NCBI GenBank assembly: GCA_963711675.1
Contig: CAVQFB010000006.1
Location: 62,001 to 126,000, forward strand
From: CAVQFB01 sp963711675
Lineage (GTDB): Bacteria; Acidobacteriota; Terriglobia; Terriglobales; Acidobacteriaceae
Direction: 5' to 3'
Length of the DNA: 64,000 nt
In this document: piece after piece, positions 43,527 to 51,317 of the stretch
Numbering within the stretch: the stretch's first letter is position 1
Layout of the letters: each line of letters starts with the position of its first letter
The notes under the pieces: generated by a model
Databases searched by the model: none
Told to the model about the DNA's origin: nothing
What the model saw: only the letters and a program-made list of their open reading frames with translations
Program-made: the position numbers and the translations under genes

Positions 43527-45377
43527 ATGAGCTTGTTCGACGACAACACCTCCCTTGACCACGAATCCGCAATCTCCGTTCAAACCGAGAACGAACCGAA
43601 CGTGAGCCCGGAGCCAGCCCCTGTGCATGCGGATGCTCCGCTGCCCGCGGTTGCTTCCGTTCAGGACGACAAACCAGCCACCGCATCCGCATCCACCGAC
43701 GATTTCGCATCGGCTCTGGAGAGCTTCACCACCGAAGTGGAAGAGCAGCAATCCAGCGACGACCATGTCCTCAAGGGCACGGTGCTCAAGCTCACGCCCA
43801 CGCACGTGGTCGTCGACATCGGCGCCAAGTCCGAAGGCATGCTGCCGCTCGCGGAGGTCCTCGATCACGAGGGCAAGCCCAGGTTCCAGCCGGGCGACGA
43901 AATCGACGTGATGCGCGACAAGGGCGAAACCGAGGAAGGCTATATCAACCTTTCCCACCAGAAGGCGCAGCGCCTTCGCGCCTGGGATGAGGTCGAGCAC
44001 GCCTACAACGAGAAGAAGCCCATACAGGCCATCGTCATCGACCGTATCAAGGGCGGTCTTACCGTCGACATCCTCGGCGCACGCGCTTTCCTGCCTGGTT
44101 CGCAGGTCGATCTGCGCCCCGTCCGTAATCTGGACGGCATGAAAGGCCAGACGCTGGAAGTCGCGGTCATCAAGCTGAACAAGAAGCGCGGCAACATCGT
44201 CGTCTCGCGCAAGCAGATCCTCGAAACCGACCAGGAAGCCAAGAAGTCCAAGACCCTCGAGCATCTGGAAGAGGGCGGAATCCTGACTGGCGTGGTCAAG
44301 AACCTCACCGAGTACGGCGCCTTCGTCGACCTCGGCGGCATCGACGGGCTCCTGCATATCACCGACATGTCCTGGGGACGGCTCACGCATCCCCGCGACC
44401 TGGTGAATGTCGGCGACCAGATCCAGGTTAAGGTCCTGAAGTTCGACAAGGACAAGCAGCGCGTTTCCCTCGGCTTCAAGCAACTGACGCCCGATCCGTG
44501 GCTGGACGCGTCTCACCGCTATCCGGTGGGCGCACACGTCGGCGGACGCGTGATCAGCGTGACCGACTACGGAGCCTTCGTCGAGCTCGAACAGGGCATC
44601 GAAGGTCTGGTTCACGTAAGCGAGATGACGTGGTCCAAGCGCATGAAGCATCCTTCGAAGCTGGTCAACGTCGGCGACCAGGTCGATTGCGTCGTGCTCA
44701 ACGTGAACCCTCAGGAGCGGCGCATCTCGCTCGGCATGCGGCAACTAGCAGCCAATCCCTGGGACACGCTCTACCAGAAGTATCCCGTGGGCGCGACCGT
44801 CGAAGGCCGCGTCCGCAATCTCACCGACTTCGGCGCGTTCATCGAGATCGAAGACGGCATCGACGGCCTCGTCCACGTCAGCAACCTCAGCTGGACCAAG
44901 CGCGTGAAGCATCCCTCGGAAGTCCTGAAGAAGGGCGACCGCGTGAAGGCCATCGTGCTCGCTATCGAGCCCGACAAACGCCGCCTCTCGCTGGGCGTGA
45001 AGCAGCTTCAGCCCGACATCTGGGAGTCCTTCTTCCAGCAGCATCACGTTGGCGACGTGCTGCACGGCAAGGTCCTGCGCGTAGCCAGCTTCGGCGCTTT
45101 CGTCGAGATCGCCGAAGGCGTCGAAGGCCTCTGCCACAACTCGGAGGCCGTCGACGGCAACGGTCAGCCGATGACCCTCGAACCCGGAAACGAGCACGAC
45201 TTCAAGATCATCAAGATGAATCCGGAAGAGAAGAAGGTCGGGCTCAGCATTCGCGCCGTGGGCGAAGAAGCTTCACGCGCGGAAGTCGAGTCCTACAAGC
45301 AGCCGGTTTCAAGCACAGGCGGTTCGACCATTGGCGAGCTGATGAACTGGAAGCGCGCCAGCAACGATCAGAGCTAG
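43527..45377 (+). CDS. rpsA: 30S ribosomal protein S1
   Basis: 616 residues with an acidic Ser/Pro-rich N-terminal tail (about 1-70) and six S1 RNA-binding domains. Examples: VLKGTVLKLTPTHVVVDIGA (domain 1), GILTGVVKNLTEYGAFVDLG (domain 3), VGGRVISVTDYGAFVELEQG (domain 4), VEGRVRNLTDFGAFIEIEDG (domain 5), LHGKVLRVASFGAFVEIAEG (domain 6). It binds mRNA on the small subunit and helps initiation. GAGG lies just upstream of the ATG. Ends before a strong terminator at 45446. Confidence 0.97.
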   Translation: MSLFDDNTSLDHESAISVQTENEPNVSPEPAPVHADAPLPAVASVQDDKPATASASTDDFASALESFTTEVEEQQSSDDHVLKGTVLKLTPTHVVVDIGAKSEGMLPLAEVLDHEGKPRFQPGDEIDVMRDKGETEEGYINLSHQKAQRLRAWDEVEHAYNEKKPIQAIVIDRIKGGLTVDILGARAFLPGSQVDLRPVRNLDGMKGQTLEVAVIKLNKKRGNIVVSRKQILETDQEAKKSKTLEHLEEGGILTGVVKNLTEYGAFVDLGGIDGLLHITDMSWGRLTHPRDLVNVGDQIQVKVLKFDKDKQRVSLGFKQLTPDPWLDASHRYPVGAHVGGRVISVTDYGAFVELEQGIEGLVHVSEMTWSKRMKHPSKLVNVGDQVDCVVLNVNPQERRISLGMRQLAANPWDTLYQKYPVGATVEGRVRNLTDFGAFIEIEDGIDGLVHVSNLSWTKRVKHPSEVLKKGDRVKAIVLAIEPDKRRLSLGVKQLQPDIWESFFQQHHVGDVLHGKVLRVASFGAFVEIAEGVEGLCHNSEAVDGNGQPMTLEPGNEHDFKIIKMNPEEKKVGLSIRAVGEEASRAEVESYKQPVSSTGGSTIGELMNWKRASNDQS

Positions 45378-45445
45378 GACTCTTGGTCGACGCACGAGCC
45401 GCCAGAAATTGGGAACTTAGCAGAAATGGGAGATTAGCAGAAGTT

Positions 45446-45470
45446 GGCCGCCAGCAATGGCGGCCTTTTT
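45446..45470 (+). terminator. Intrinsic terminator of rpsA
   Basis: Perfect 8-bp stem GGCCGCCA/TGGCGGCC, loop GCAA, followed by TTTTT. Located 69 bp after the rpsA stop. Confidence 0.9.
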
Positions 45471-45485
45471 GTTTGCAACACACGT

Positions 45486-45509
45486 GTGGGGCGGACACTC
45501 TTGTCCGAC
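45486..45509 (+). repeat. REP copy 2
   Basis: GTGG-foot hairpin with one mismatch at the end of the right stem (TGTCCGAC). Followed by CGCCTTTGAGGTTGACCTG and then copy 3, with a 44-bp period. Confidence 0.85.
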
Positions 45510-45529
45510 GCCTTTGAGGTTGACCTGGT

Positions 45530-45553
45530 GTGGGGCGGACACTCTTGTCCGCC
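45530..45553 (+). repeat. REP copy 3
   Basis: Perfect copy of the 24-bp GTGG-foot hairpin (stem GGCGGACA/TGTCCGCC, loop CTCT). Followed by CGCCTTTGACCTGG. Confidence 0.9.
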
Positions 45554-45595
45554 GCCTTTGACCTGGACTTCAAAGGCCAGTTCTGCAACAACCTT

Positions 45596-45620
45596 GTCAT
45601 GCTGAGCGTAGCGAAGGACC
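45596..45620 (+). repeat. Dispersed GTCATgCTGAGCG...GAAGGACC repeat
   Basis: GTCATGCTGAGCG then TAGCGAAGGACC. Short member of the dispersed family also seen at 19178 and 24373. Confidence 0.5.
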
Positions 45621-45662
45621 TGCTTTTCTAGAGAGGAACTGAAAACTCGAAGTGTAAGCGTC

Positions 45663-46103
45663 CTACTTGCAGCTGATGGACTTGATCTCTCCGTTGCCGT
45701 CCACGTGAACTTCGCGCGAGTAAGTGACGCGGCACTCCGTCGTCTTGTCGGGCAGCGGCTTCGAAAGCCTCACTGCGGTCGCATGGTAGGAGCAAGACAG
45801 CCAGATATGCGCGCTGCGATCGAAGCGCCACATGGCCACGTCCACCGTCTTCGACTTCGTGTAGGAGTCATAGACCAGCGACGCCTCCTGCTCCGGAGGC
45901 CCGTCAAAGAAGGTGATGCCGGCCAGAATCTGCGGAGTCTTGTCCGTAGCTGCCGTCCAGCCCGCCGGCGCGTTCTCGATCGACTGCTTCGTCGTGATCT
46001 CTTTGGGGCAGAACTGATCCTGTGCCCAGCCGATCGAAGCGATCACCATTGAAAAAGGGAAAAGAAGACAGGTCAAACACAAGATTGCCTTGAACCAAGT
46101 GGA
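45663..46103 (-). CDS. Exported STY0301-like protein
   Basis: 146 residues. Signal peptide (AILCLTCLLFPFSMVIASIG) with mature start near AQDQFCPKEI. The pattern QSIENAPAGWTAATDKTPQI, ITFFDGPPEQEASLVYD, WLSCSYHATAVRL and a late Cys (CRVTY) fits the STY0301 group of small secreted proteins of unknown function. GTG start at 46103 chosen because GGAGG lies 7 bp upstream; a TTG at 46127 is less likely. Sits between REP copies 3 and 4. Confidence 0.65.
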   Translation of the reverse strand, partial: STWFKAILCLTCLLFPFSMVIASIGWAQDQFCPKEITTKQSIENAPAGWTAATDKTPQILAGITFFDGPPEQEASLVYDSYTKSKTVDVAMWRFDRSAHIWLSCSYHATAVRLSKPLPDKTTECRVTYSREVHVDGNGEIKSISCK

Positions 46104-46146
46104 CACTAGCAACCTCCAAATCGACAAGACTCTACCACGCGCTTGT

Positions 46147-46170
46147 GTGGGGCGGACACTCTTGTCCGCC
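46147..46170 (+). repeat. REP copy 4 (downstream flank of the RAYT gene)
   Basis: Perfect 24-bp GTGG-foot hairpin in plus orientation. It is followed by CCCCTTGAGGTTGACCTT, the same spacer as between copies 2 and 3, which runs into the ancestral RAYT stop codon at 46188. Confidence 0.9.
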
Positions 46171-46187
46171 CCCCTTGAGGTTGACCT

Positions 46188-46597
46188 TCACTTTGCACAT
46201 GCCGGAGAAAGCGTGCAGCATGTCCCACACGTGGCTTCGATCCACAGCCACGGATAGTCCCCAGGATTCTTGACCAGCCCTCGTCGCACGGGATTTTGCC
46301 GGAGGTATTCCAGCTTCTCGTCGAGACTCTTGCGACACGCAGCACGTGGTCAAATGATTCTTCCTGCGAGACCGAGGCCGCAAAAACCCAAGAGCTTATT
46401 GATGCTTCGGGCTGACGTGACCTTAAGCCGCTTCAGGATGGAAGGCAATCGGTAAGGCCACCCCCTCTCATCGGGCAACGGCGTAAGAAGCGAGTTGCAC
46501 ATGGTCCGGCTTACGACCGCAGCGAGAAGGTGAATACGTTTCCCGTGAGCTATGCAAGCAATGGAGTAAGATTGTGTCTGGGGTTCTGGCGGGATTG
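46188..46597 (-). pseudogene. Degenerate duplicated 3' part of the RAYT gene
   Basis: Bases 46257-46597 align with 46598-46938 at about 341-bp offset with many point changes and small indels (for example CTCTTGCGACACG against CTCTCTTGCGACCG). Its reading frame is interrupted several times. The end of this copy still encodes NPGDYPWLWIEATCG and a stop at 46188-46190, which is the natural C-terminus of the family missing from the intact frame upstream. It is thus the tail of one ancestral gene split by internal tandem duplication. Confidence 0.8.
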
Positions 46598-46938
46598 GTC
46601 CCCAGGATTCTTGACCAGCCCTCGTCGCACGGGATTTTGCCGGAGGTATTCCAGCTTCTCGTCGAGACTCTCTTGCGACCGCAGCACGTGGTCAAATGAT
46701 TCTTCCTGCCAGACCGGGCCGCACAAACCCAAGAGCTTATTGATGCTTCGGGCTGACGTCCCCTTAAGCCGCTTCAGGATGGAAGGCAATCCGTAAGGCC
46801 ACCCCCTCTCATCGGGCAACGGCGTAAGCAGGAGATGCACATGGTCCGGCATTACGACCGCAGCGTGAAGGTGAAAACGTTTCCCCTGATCATGCAAGCA
46901 ATGGCGCAACACTGCGTCTCGGGCTTCCGGCGGGAAAG
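46257..46938. repeat. 341-bp tandem duplication within the RAYT gene
   Basis: Two direct copies: 46257-46597 (degenerate) and 46598-46938 (intact). The junction reads GGGATTGGTCCCCAGG. Both begin at GTCCCCAGGATTCTTGACC. Confidence 0.85.
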
Positions 46939-47050
46939 GATATCGATTGGCCTTGCAGAATGTTACGAATAACGCTCGCCCGGCTCTCTGATAGTGAGGC
47001 AGCCTCCGGCGATATTCGTATTTGCCGTCGAGACCAGTCGGTTGGGACAT
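46550..47050 (-). CDS. REP-associated tyrosine transposase (RAYT, TnpA_REP family)
   Basis: 166-residue HUH-type single-strand transposase related to IS200/IS605 TnpA. Marks: VTFCKANRYPFPPEARD, the metal-binding His-x-His at residues 70-72 in MPDHVHLLLTPLPDE, and the catalytic Tyr135 in LDEKLEYLRQNPVRRGLVKNP. After KNPGD the frame leaves the family sequence (QSRQNPRHNLTPLLA) because it crosses a tandem-duplication junction, so it lacks the usual DYPWLW tail. Start at MSQPTGLDGKYEYRRRLPHY; REP copy 5 ends 26 bp upstream and copy 4 lies downstream. RAYTs cut and move REP hairpins by recognising the foot tetranucleotide; activity here is uncertain. Confidence 0.88.
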   Translation of the reverse strand: MSQPTGLDGKYEYRRRLPHYQRAGRALFVTFCKANRYPFPPEARDAVLRHCLHDQGKRFHLHAAVVMPDHVHLLLTPLPDERGWPYGLPSILKRLKGTSARSINKLLGLCGPVWQEESFDHVLRSQESLDEKLEYLRQNPVRRGLVKNPGDQSRQNPRHNLTPLLA

Positions 47051-47075
47051 TTGAAGCATCAGCAAAATCAAGAGA

Positions 47076-47099
47076 GGCGGACAGGAGTGTCCGCCCCAC
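47076..47099 (-). repeat. REP copy 5 (upstream flank of the RAYT gene, inverted)
   Basis: The GTGG-foot hairpin on the minus strand, loop CTCC instead of CTCT. With copy 4 it brackets the RAYT gene in inverted orientation. Confidence 0.9.
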
Positions 47100-47190
47100 A
47101 TGGCCATTGCACCGGAACCTGTGATGCCTGTATGTGACGAAAGAACTTTTGAATGTGACCCTGCGGCTCGTGCAGAGAGCTAATTTCAGG

Positions 47191-47214
47191 CCGTTGCTCC
47201 GCTCGGAATGACAC
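47191..47214 (-). repeat. Dispersed GTCATTCCGAGCGGAGC-type repeat, inverted
   Basis: On the minus strand GTGTCATTCCGAGCGGAG followed by CAACGG. Relative of the GTCATCCTGAGCG family. Confidence 0.5.
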
Positions 47215-47246
47215 GGTAGACGACAGAGTGGAAGAGGCCCTGGTGG

Positions 47247-47267
47247 ACACACCGCGAGATGCGGTGT
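47247..47267. repeat. Perfect hairpin CACACCGC/GCGGTGTG
   Basis: 8-bp perfect stem with loop GAGAT, between REP copies 5 and 6. No T tract, so not a typical terminator; possibly another small palindromic repeat. Confidence 0.55.
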
Positions 47268-47310
47268 GCGCGGGCAACTACTCTGCTGCCTCCTTTGGGG
47301 TTTGACCTGT

Positions 47311-47334
47311 GTGGGGCGGACACTCTTGTCCGCC
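47311..47334 (+). repeat. REP copy 6
   Basis: Perfect 24-bp GTGG-foot hairpin in plus orientation, preceded by CTTTGGGGTTTGACCTGT, a variant of the spacer seen after copies 2 and 4. Confidence 0.9.
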
Positions 47335-47410
47335 GCCTGAGGATGGGTAGTGAACGCGAAGGGCGGGCAGCCTCAGCTGTAGTTGCACCAGGATGGGTCA
47401 GCCCTACAAA

Positions 47411-48187
47411 CTACGCCTTCCGCAAGAATCGCCGGATCCCGAAATCGTAAACTGCAGCTCCGGCCAGTCCACCGACGAGAGGGCCAATGATCGGTATTCG
47501 CCAGGCGCCGCTGCCGTCGGTGAGGCCGTTGTTCCGAAAGCCCGCCACGACGGTGAACAGACGCGGGCCGAAGTCGCGCGCCGGGTTGATGGGATATCCG
47601 TGCATGCCGCCGAAGCTCACGCCGATGGCGACTACTACCAATCCGATCGCCAGCGGCGTCAGGTTAGCGGCCGGAGGCAAATTGAGTTCGTCGGTGATCG
47701 CGAGAATGAGGAGCAGCAGCAGGGCCGTGCCGATCACCTGGTCGAGTAATCCGGCGGAGGGCAAACCGGGAAAGGCCGGAAAAGTCGTGAATATGCCCGC
47801 CGTCTTTTCAAGTTCGGGATCCACTTGGCGGAAAGCGGGAAGGTAGTTGCAATACACGAGTGCCGCCGCGGCGAACGCTCCAGCGGTTTGCGCCAGCGAG
47901 TACGGAATCACCTTGCTCCATGGGAAACCGCGGAACACCGCCAGGGTCAGCGTCACAGCCGGGTTCAGGTGGGCGCCAGAGACGCCCCCTGCGACATAAA
48001 TGCCCATGGTGACCCCGAGCCCCCATCCCAGGGTGATGTTGGTCCAGCCGCCATGGATGAGTTCGCCGGGAATCTTCGATGGAAAGAGCACGACCATGGC
48101 AACGACGCCGGTGCCAAACAAAATCAGGACGAATGTGCCGAGGAACTCGGCGATTAACTGGGCCAGCAGTGAAGGTTTGGGATTCAC
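47411..48187 (-). CDS. Aquaglyceroporin (MIP family), probable arsenite channel
   Basis: 258 residues, six helices and two half-helices. Both pore motifs are present: GAHLNPAVTL and YPINPARDFGPR; the Asp after the second Asn-Pro-Ala-Arg marks the glycerol-facilitator branch. Located last in an arsenic operon, as with AqpS of Sinorhizobium meliloti, so passive movement of As(OH)3 (or methylated arsenicals) is a likely role. GTG start at 48187 chosen; a TTG at 48241 is possible. No Shine-Dalgarno is clear for either. Confidence 0.88.
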   Translation of the reverse strand: MNPKPSLLAQLIAEFLGTFVLILFGTGVVAMVVLFPSKIPGELIHGGWTNITLGWGLGVTMGIYVAGGVSGAHLNPAVTLTLAVFRGFPWSKVIPYSLAQTAGAFAAAALVYCNYLPAFRQVDPELEKTAGIFTTFPAFPGLPSAGLLDQVIGTALLLLLILAITDELNLPPAANLTPLAIGLVVVAIGVSFGGMHGYPINPARDFGPRLFTVVAGFRNNGLTDGSGAWRIPIIGPLVGGLAGAAVYDFGIRRFLRKA

Positions 48188-48262
48188 GCGGCCAAGTTGT
48201 ACACCATCGGCGGAGGGTAAACAACTTCGTAAACGGCTCAACCATCCGTTTTTCTGCCAGCT

Positions 48263-49333
48263 TTACAAGGATACTGCGGGCTGTCCCCTGACTTCGGCGC
48301 CGAAATACTGGCGTTGGAAGTACAACGCGACGTTCACCAATCCGATCAGGGCAGGGACCTCCACCAGCGGCCCGATTACCGCAGCGAAGGCGGCGCCGGA
48401 GTTGATCCCAAACACTGCGACGGCAACCGCGATGGCCAGCTCAAAATTATTGCTGGCCGCGGTGAATGACAAAGTCGCGGTTTTCGAATAATCGGCGCCG
48501 AGCTTCTTCCCCATGTAGAACGAGACCAGGAACATGACGACGAAGTAAATCAGAAGCGGAACCGCGATCCGCACCACGTCGAGCGGCAGCCGGACAATGT
48601 ATGCGCCCTTGAGTGAGAACATGATCACAATGGTGAACAGGAGAGAGAGAAGCGTGATCGGGCTGATACGCGGAATGAAACTGGTTTCATACCACTGCTT
48701 GCCCCGCGCGCGCACCAGCGCGAAGCGCGTGATCATTCCGGCGATGAAAGGGATGCCGAGATAGATGAATACGCTCTTGGCTATGTCGCGAATCGACACG
48801 TTCACGACGGAACCATGCAGGCCGAACCACTCCGGCAGTTTGGTCACGAATATCCACGCATACACAGAGTAGAACAACACCTGAAATACGGAATTGAAGG
48901 CAACCAGGCCGGCCGCGTACTCCGTGTCTCCCTTGGCCAGTTCGTTCCATACGATCACCATGGCGATGCAGCGTGCCAGGCCGATCATAATCAGACCCGC
49001 CATGTACTCGGGGTAGTCGCGCAAGAAGAGGATCGCCAAAGCAAACATTAAAACCGGGCCGATCACCCAGTTTTGGACCAGGGAAAGAACCAGTATTTTC
49101 TTGTTGCGAAAGACTTCGTGCAGTTCCTCGTATCGCACCTTCGCCAGCGGCGGATACATCATCAGGATCAATCCGACGGCGATGGGAATGGAAGTGGTCC
49201 CCACGCTGAAGCGATTCAGGAAGGGAACTATGCCGGGAAGCGCCCAGCCGGACGCAACGCCGATCAGCATCGCGGCGAAAATCCAAACGGTCAGATATCG
49301 GTCAAGAAAACTGAGACGACTGGTTACCTTCAT
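48263..49333 (-). CDS. acr3: Arsenite efflux permease, ACR3 family
   Basis: 356 residues, ten predicted membrane helices, BART-superfamily fold. Key residues of ACR3 are visible: the Cys in GLARCIAMVIVWNELAKGD (helix 4) and the Glu in VIGPLVEVPALIGLVNVAL (helix 9). Also YPPLAKVRYEEL and FTAASNNFELAIAVAVAVFG. Expels As(OH)3 (and Sb(OH)3 in some members) in exchange for protons. Follows arsC by 60 bp; often annotated arsB. Confidence 0.95.
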   Translation of the reverse strand: MKVTSRLSFLDRYLTVWIFAAMLIGVASGWALPGIVPFLNRFSVGTTSIPIAVGLILMMYPPLAKVRYEELHEVFRNKKILVLSLVQNWVIGPVLMFALAILFLRDYPEYMAGLIMIGLARCIAMVIVWNELAKGDTEYAAGLVAFNSVFQVLFYSVYAWIFVTKLPEWFGLHGSVVNVSIRDIAKSVFIYLGIPFIAGMITRFALVRARGKQWYETSFIPRISPITLLSLLFTIVIMFSLKGAYIVRLPLDVVRIAVPLLIYFVVMFLVSFYMGKKLGADYSKTATLSFTAASNNFELAIAVAVAVFGINSGAAFAAVIGPLVEVPALIGLVNVALYFQRQYFGAEVRGQPAVSL

Positions 49334-49393
49334 TTGTGATCCTCGGGGCGCGGGGAGCCACCCTCATCGTACCTTTGCCATCAAAACAGGCCG

Positions 49394-49906
49394 TTATTCG
49401 TGGGCAACGGGTCTCATGGTCTGACCGATGTTGTCGAGTTCCTTCTTGAGCGCAAGGCCGTCGAGCGTCTTGAGCGGAAGGCAGAGAAACAGACTGATTC
49501 TGCGGTCGAGGATAAAAAACGCCTCTCGGAATGCCCTTTCTATGTCCGCTTCGCTCCCGTGAACTGCCGCCGGGTCGGGAACGCCCCAATGGGCGGTCAT
49601 CGGCTGCCCAGGCCATACTGGGCATACTTCTTTGGCCGCGTTATCACACACGGTAAAAACAAAGTCGAGGTTTGGAGAACCGGGCACAGAGAATTCATTC
49701 CAAGCCTTGCTGCGCAGGTTATTGGTTGGTATATGCGCCATTTCGAGCTGTCTCAGGGCCTCCGGTCGAACCGTACCTGACGGATGACTTCCGGCGCTGT
49801 AGCCAGTAAAGTTAGGTCTGCCCTTGAAGTTTAGAATTGCCTCGGCCAGGATCGAGCGGGCGGAATTGCCGGTGCATAGGAATAAAACATTGTAGTGGAC
49901 TTGCAT
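49394..49906 (-). CDS. arsC: Arsenate reductase, low-molecular-weight phosphatase type
   Basis: 170 residues; reduces As(V) to As(III). P-loop LCTGNSARSILAEA with Cys11 and Arg17; a Cys pair in FTVCDNAAKEVCPVWPG for disulfide relay, the arrangement of the thioredoxin-coupled class; DPAAVHGSEADIERAF follows. It carries a C-terminal extension (ISLFLCLPLKTLDG and on) of about 35 residues beyond the short pI258 form. Between the small exported protein and acr3. Confidence 0.93.
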   Translation of the reverse strand: MQVHYNVLFLCTGNSARSILAEAILNFKGRPNFTGYSAGSHPSGTVRPEALRQLEMAHIPTNNLRSKAWNEFSVPGSPNLDFVFTVCDNAAKEVCPVWPGQPMTAHWGVPDPAAVHGSEADIERAFREAFFILDRRISLFLCLPLKTLDGLALKKELDNIGQTMRPVAHE

Positions 49907-50008
49907 GACCTAGCCTCTCAATCTTTGGTTTGTACTGCCTACCAGAGCAGCGGATCAGCGTCATCAACGCAAACTTATCTGACTTAGCCGTCCGGGCGAA
50001 TGCCGTAA

Positions 50009-50416
50009 CTAATCTGGCATCGCGTTCAGCGTATATTGCACAAGTGAACCCTGCCCCTTCCGTTCTGTTGTTACTTTCAAATAGAAAACGTCGCCTTCAA
50101 TCCTCTTCGAAAAAACGATGGATGAATCTTCCCTGCTCGTGACGCTGTAGTCCTCCCTGATGTGTTGCGCAGCCCACTCGACGTACGCCGCAGGCGTCTG
50201 AGAGCTCTCCACCTTCCACAGGGCTGTAACTTGGTTTCCGTCGCGTCGGACGGTCGCCGGTTGCACGATAACGTCTGTTGGCGAATAGACCCGATACTGC
50301 AATCCCAAGACTTCAAGGTTTACAAAGCTGCTGGCCGATTCGCACGACACAAAGCTAGCACTTAGGGCAAGGGGCAGAACTGCCAACAGAACCAGTTTTG
50401 CGTTGTACCCTCCCAT
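50009..50416 (-). CDS. Small exported protein within the ars operon, unknown function
   Basis: 135 residues with a signal peptide (AKLVLLAVLPLALSASFVSC); the Phe-Val-Ser-Cys could be a weak lipobox at Cys25. Mature part beta-rich with AAYVEWAAQHIREDYSV, which recalls small periplasmic proteins of unknown role. It lies 14 bp after arsM and 102 bp before arsC in the same orientation, so it is probably part of the operon; a role in arsenic handling is inferred from position only. Confidence 0.65.
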   Translation of the reverse strand: MGGYNAKLVLLAVLPLALSASFVSCESASSFVNLEVLGLQYRVYSPTDVIVQPATVRRDGNQVTALWKVESSQTPAAYVEWAAQHIREDYSVTSREDSSIVFSKRIEGDVFYLKVTTERKGQGSLVQYTLNAMPD

Positions 50417-50430
50417 TCAGAGTCCCCGAG

Positions 50431-51309
50431 TCAGTTGCAACAGGTCGGATCACAGCAAGCTCCGGCCGATCGCGGCGAAGGCTTGACGGCTCTGACAAAG
50501 GCACTCATGAACTTGCCATCCACCTGCGGGGCGAGAGCGTCAACATCGATGCCTTCGCGGGAGAGAAACTCCCGGGCATCTTCGGCGCGATAGACGCGGG
50601 TCGGATCGAGATCAACCTGCTCGAAACCGGCAGCGGTGAGTTTCGCCCGATAGTCGTTTTCGTCGAGCGCACCGGCCACACAGCCGACCCAGAGCAGCAC
50701 GCTCTTGCGAATTTCCGGGAGGATTTCTCCGCGGGTGACGACATCGGAAACGGCGAAGCGGCCACCCGGCTTCAGGACGCGAAAGGCTTCGCGCAGCACG
50801 CGGTCCTTGTCCGCCGAAAGATTGATCACGCAATTGGAGATGATGACATCTACGGAGTTATCCGGCAGGGGGATGTTCTCAATTTCGCCCTTGAGAAATT
50901 CGACATTCTCGATTCCCGACTTGCGCTTGTTGGCGTTGGCAAGGGCGAGCATTTCGTCGGTCATGTCGAGGCCATAGGCCTTCCCGGTGGGACCGACGCG
51001 GCGCGCGGAGAGCAGCACATCGATACCGCCACCAGAGCCGAGATCGAGCACGGTCTCGCCGGCAGAAAGCTGGGCGAGAGCCGTAGGATTGCCGCAGCCA
51101 AGCGAGGCGAGCAGGGCTTCCTCGGGAATCTGGGCGGCTTGGGTGCCATCGTAGAGGTTGGCGGTGATCGGGTCGCAGCAGTTCTCGGCGGTTACAGGCG
51201 TGGCGCCGCAGCAGGAACTGCCTCCGGCTTTCACGCGCAGGGCGGCCTGCCCATATTTCTCCTTGACCACTTCCTTGATGTCCTTTGTGTCGGTATCAGC
51301 GGTATTCAT
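50431..51309 (-). CDS. arsM: Arsenite S-adenosylmethionine methyltransferase
   Basis: 292 residues; methylates As(III) stepwise, ending in volatile species. SAM motif VLDLGSGGGIDVLLSARRVG, then GLDMTDEMLALA and ISNCVINLSADKDRVLREAF. Conserved arsenic-binding cysteines appear in SLGCGNP, ISNCVINL and LWVGCVAGAL. Extra Cys clusters are present at the N-terminal side (SSCCGATP, ENCCDP) and at the very C-terminus (GACCDPTCCN), which could act as metal-shuttle arms. Eight bp after arsR. Confidence 0.95.
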   Translation of the reverse strand: MNTADTDTKDIKEVVKEKYGQAALRVKAGGSSCCGATPVTAENCCDPITANLYDGTQAAQIPEEALLASLGCGNPTALAQLSAGETVLDLGSGGGIDVLLSARRVGPTGKAYGLDMTDEMLALANANKRKSGIENVEFLKGEIENIPLPDNSVDVIISNCVINLSADKDRVLREAFRVLKPGGRFAVSDVVTRGEILPEIRKSVLLWVGCVAGALDENDYRAKLTAAGFEQVDLDPTRVYRAEDAREFLSREGIDVDALAPQVDGKFMSAFVRAVKPSPRSAGACCDPTCCN

Positions 51310-51317
51310 CGCGGCTC

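Larger units (their letters stand above)
47051..47410. other. 360-bp region upstream of the RAYT gene with hairpins, no gene seen
   Basis: Contains REP copies 5 and 6, a dispersed repeat at 47191 and a GC hairpin at 47247. No coding sequence recognised. Part of it may be remnant of REP-mediated rearrangement. Confidence 0.6.

Noticed and set aside
43452..44744. 430-codon open frame antisense to rpsA
   Set aside because: Arises from the repeated codon pattern of the S1 domains; no start signal or motif.
47247..47267. Hairpin between REP copies as a transcription terminator
   Set aside because: Perfect stem but no T tract on either strand and no gene ending just before it.
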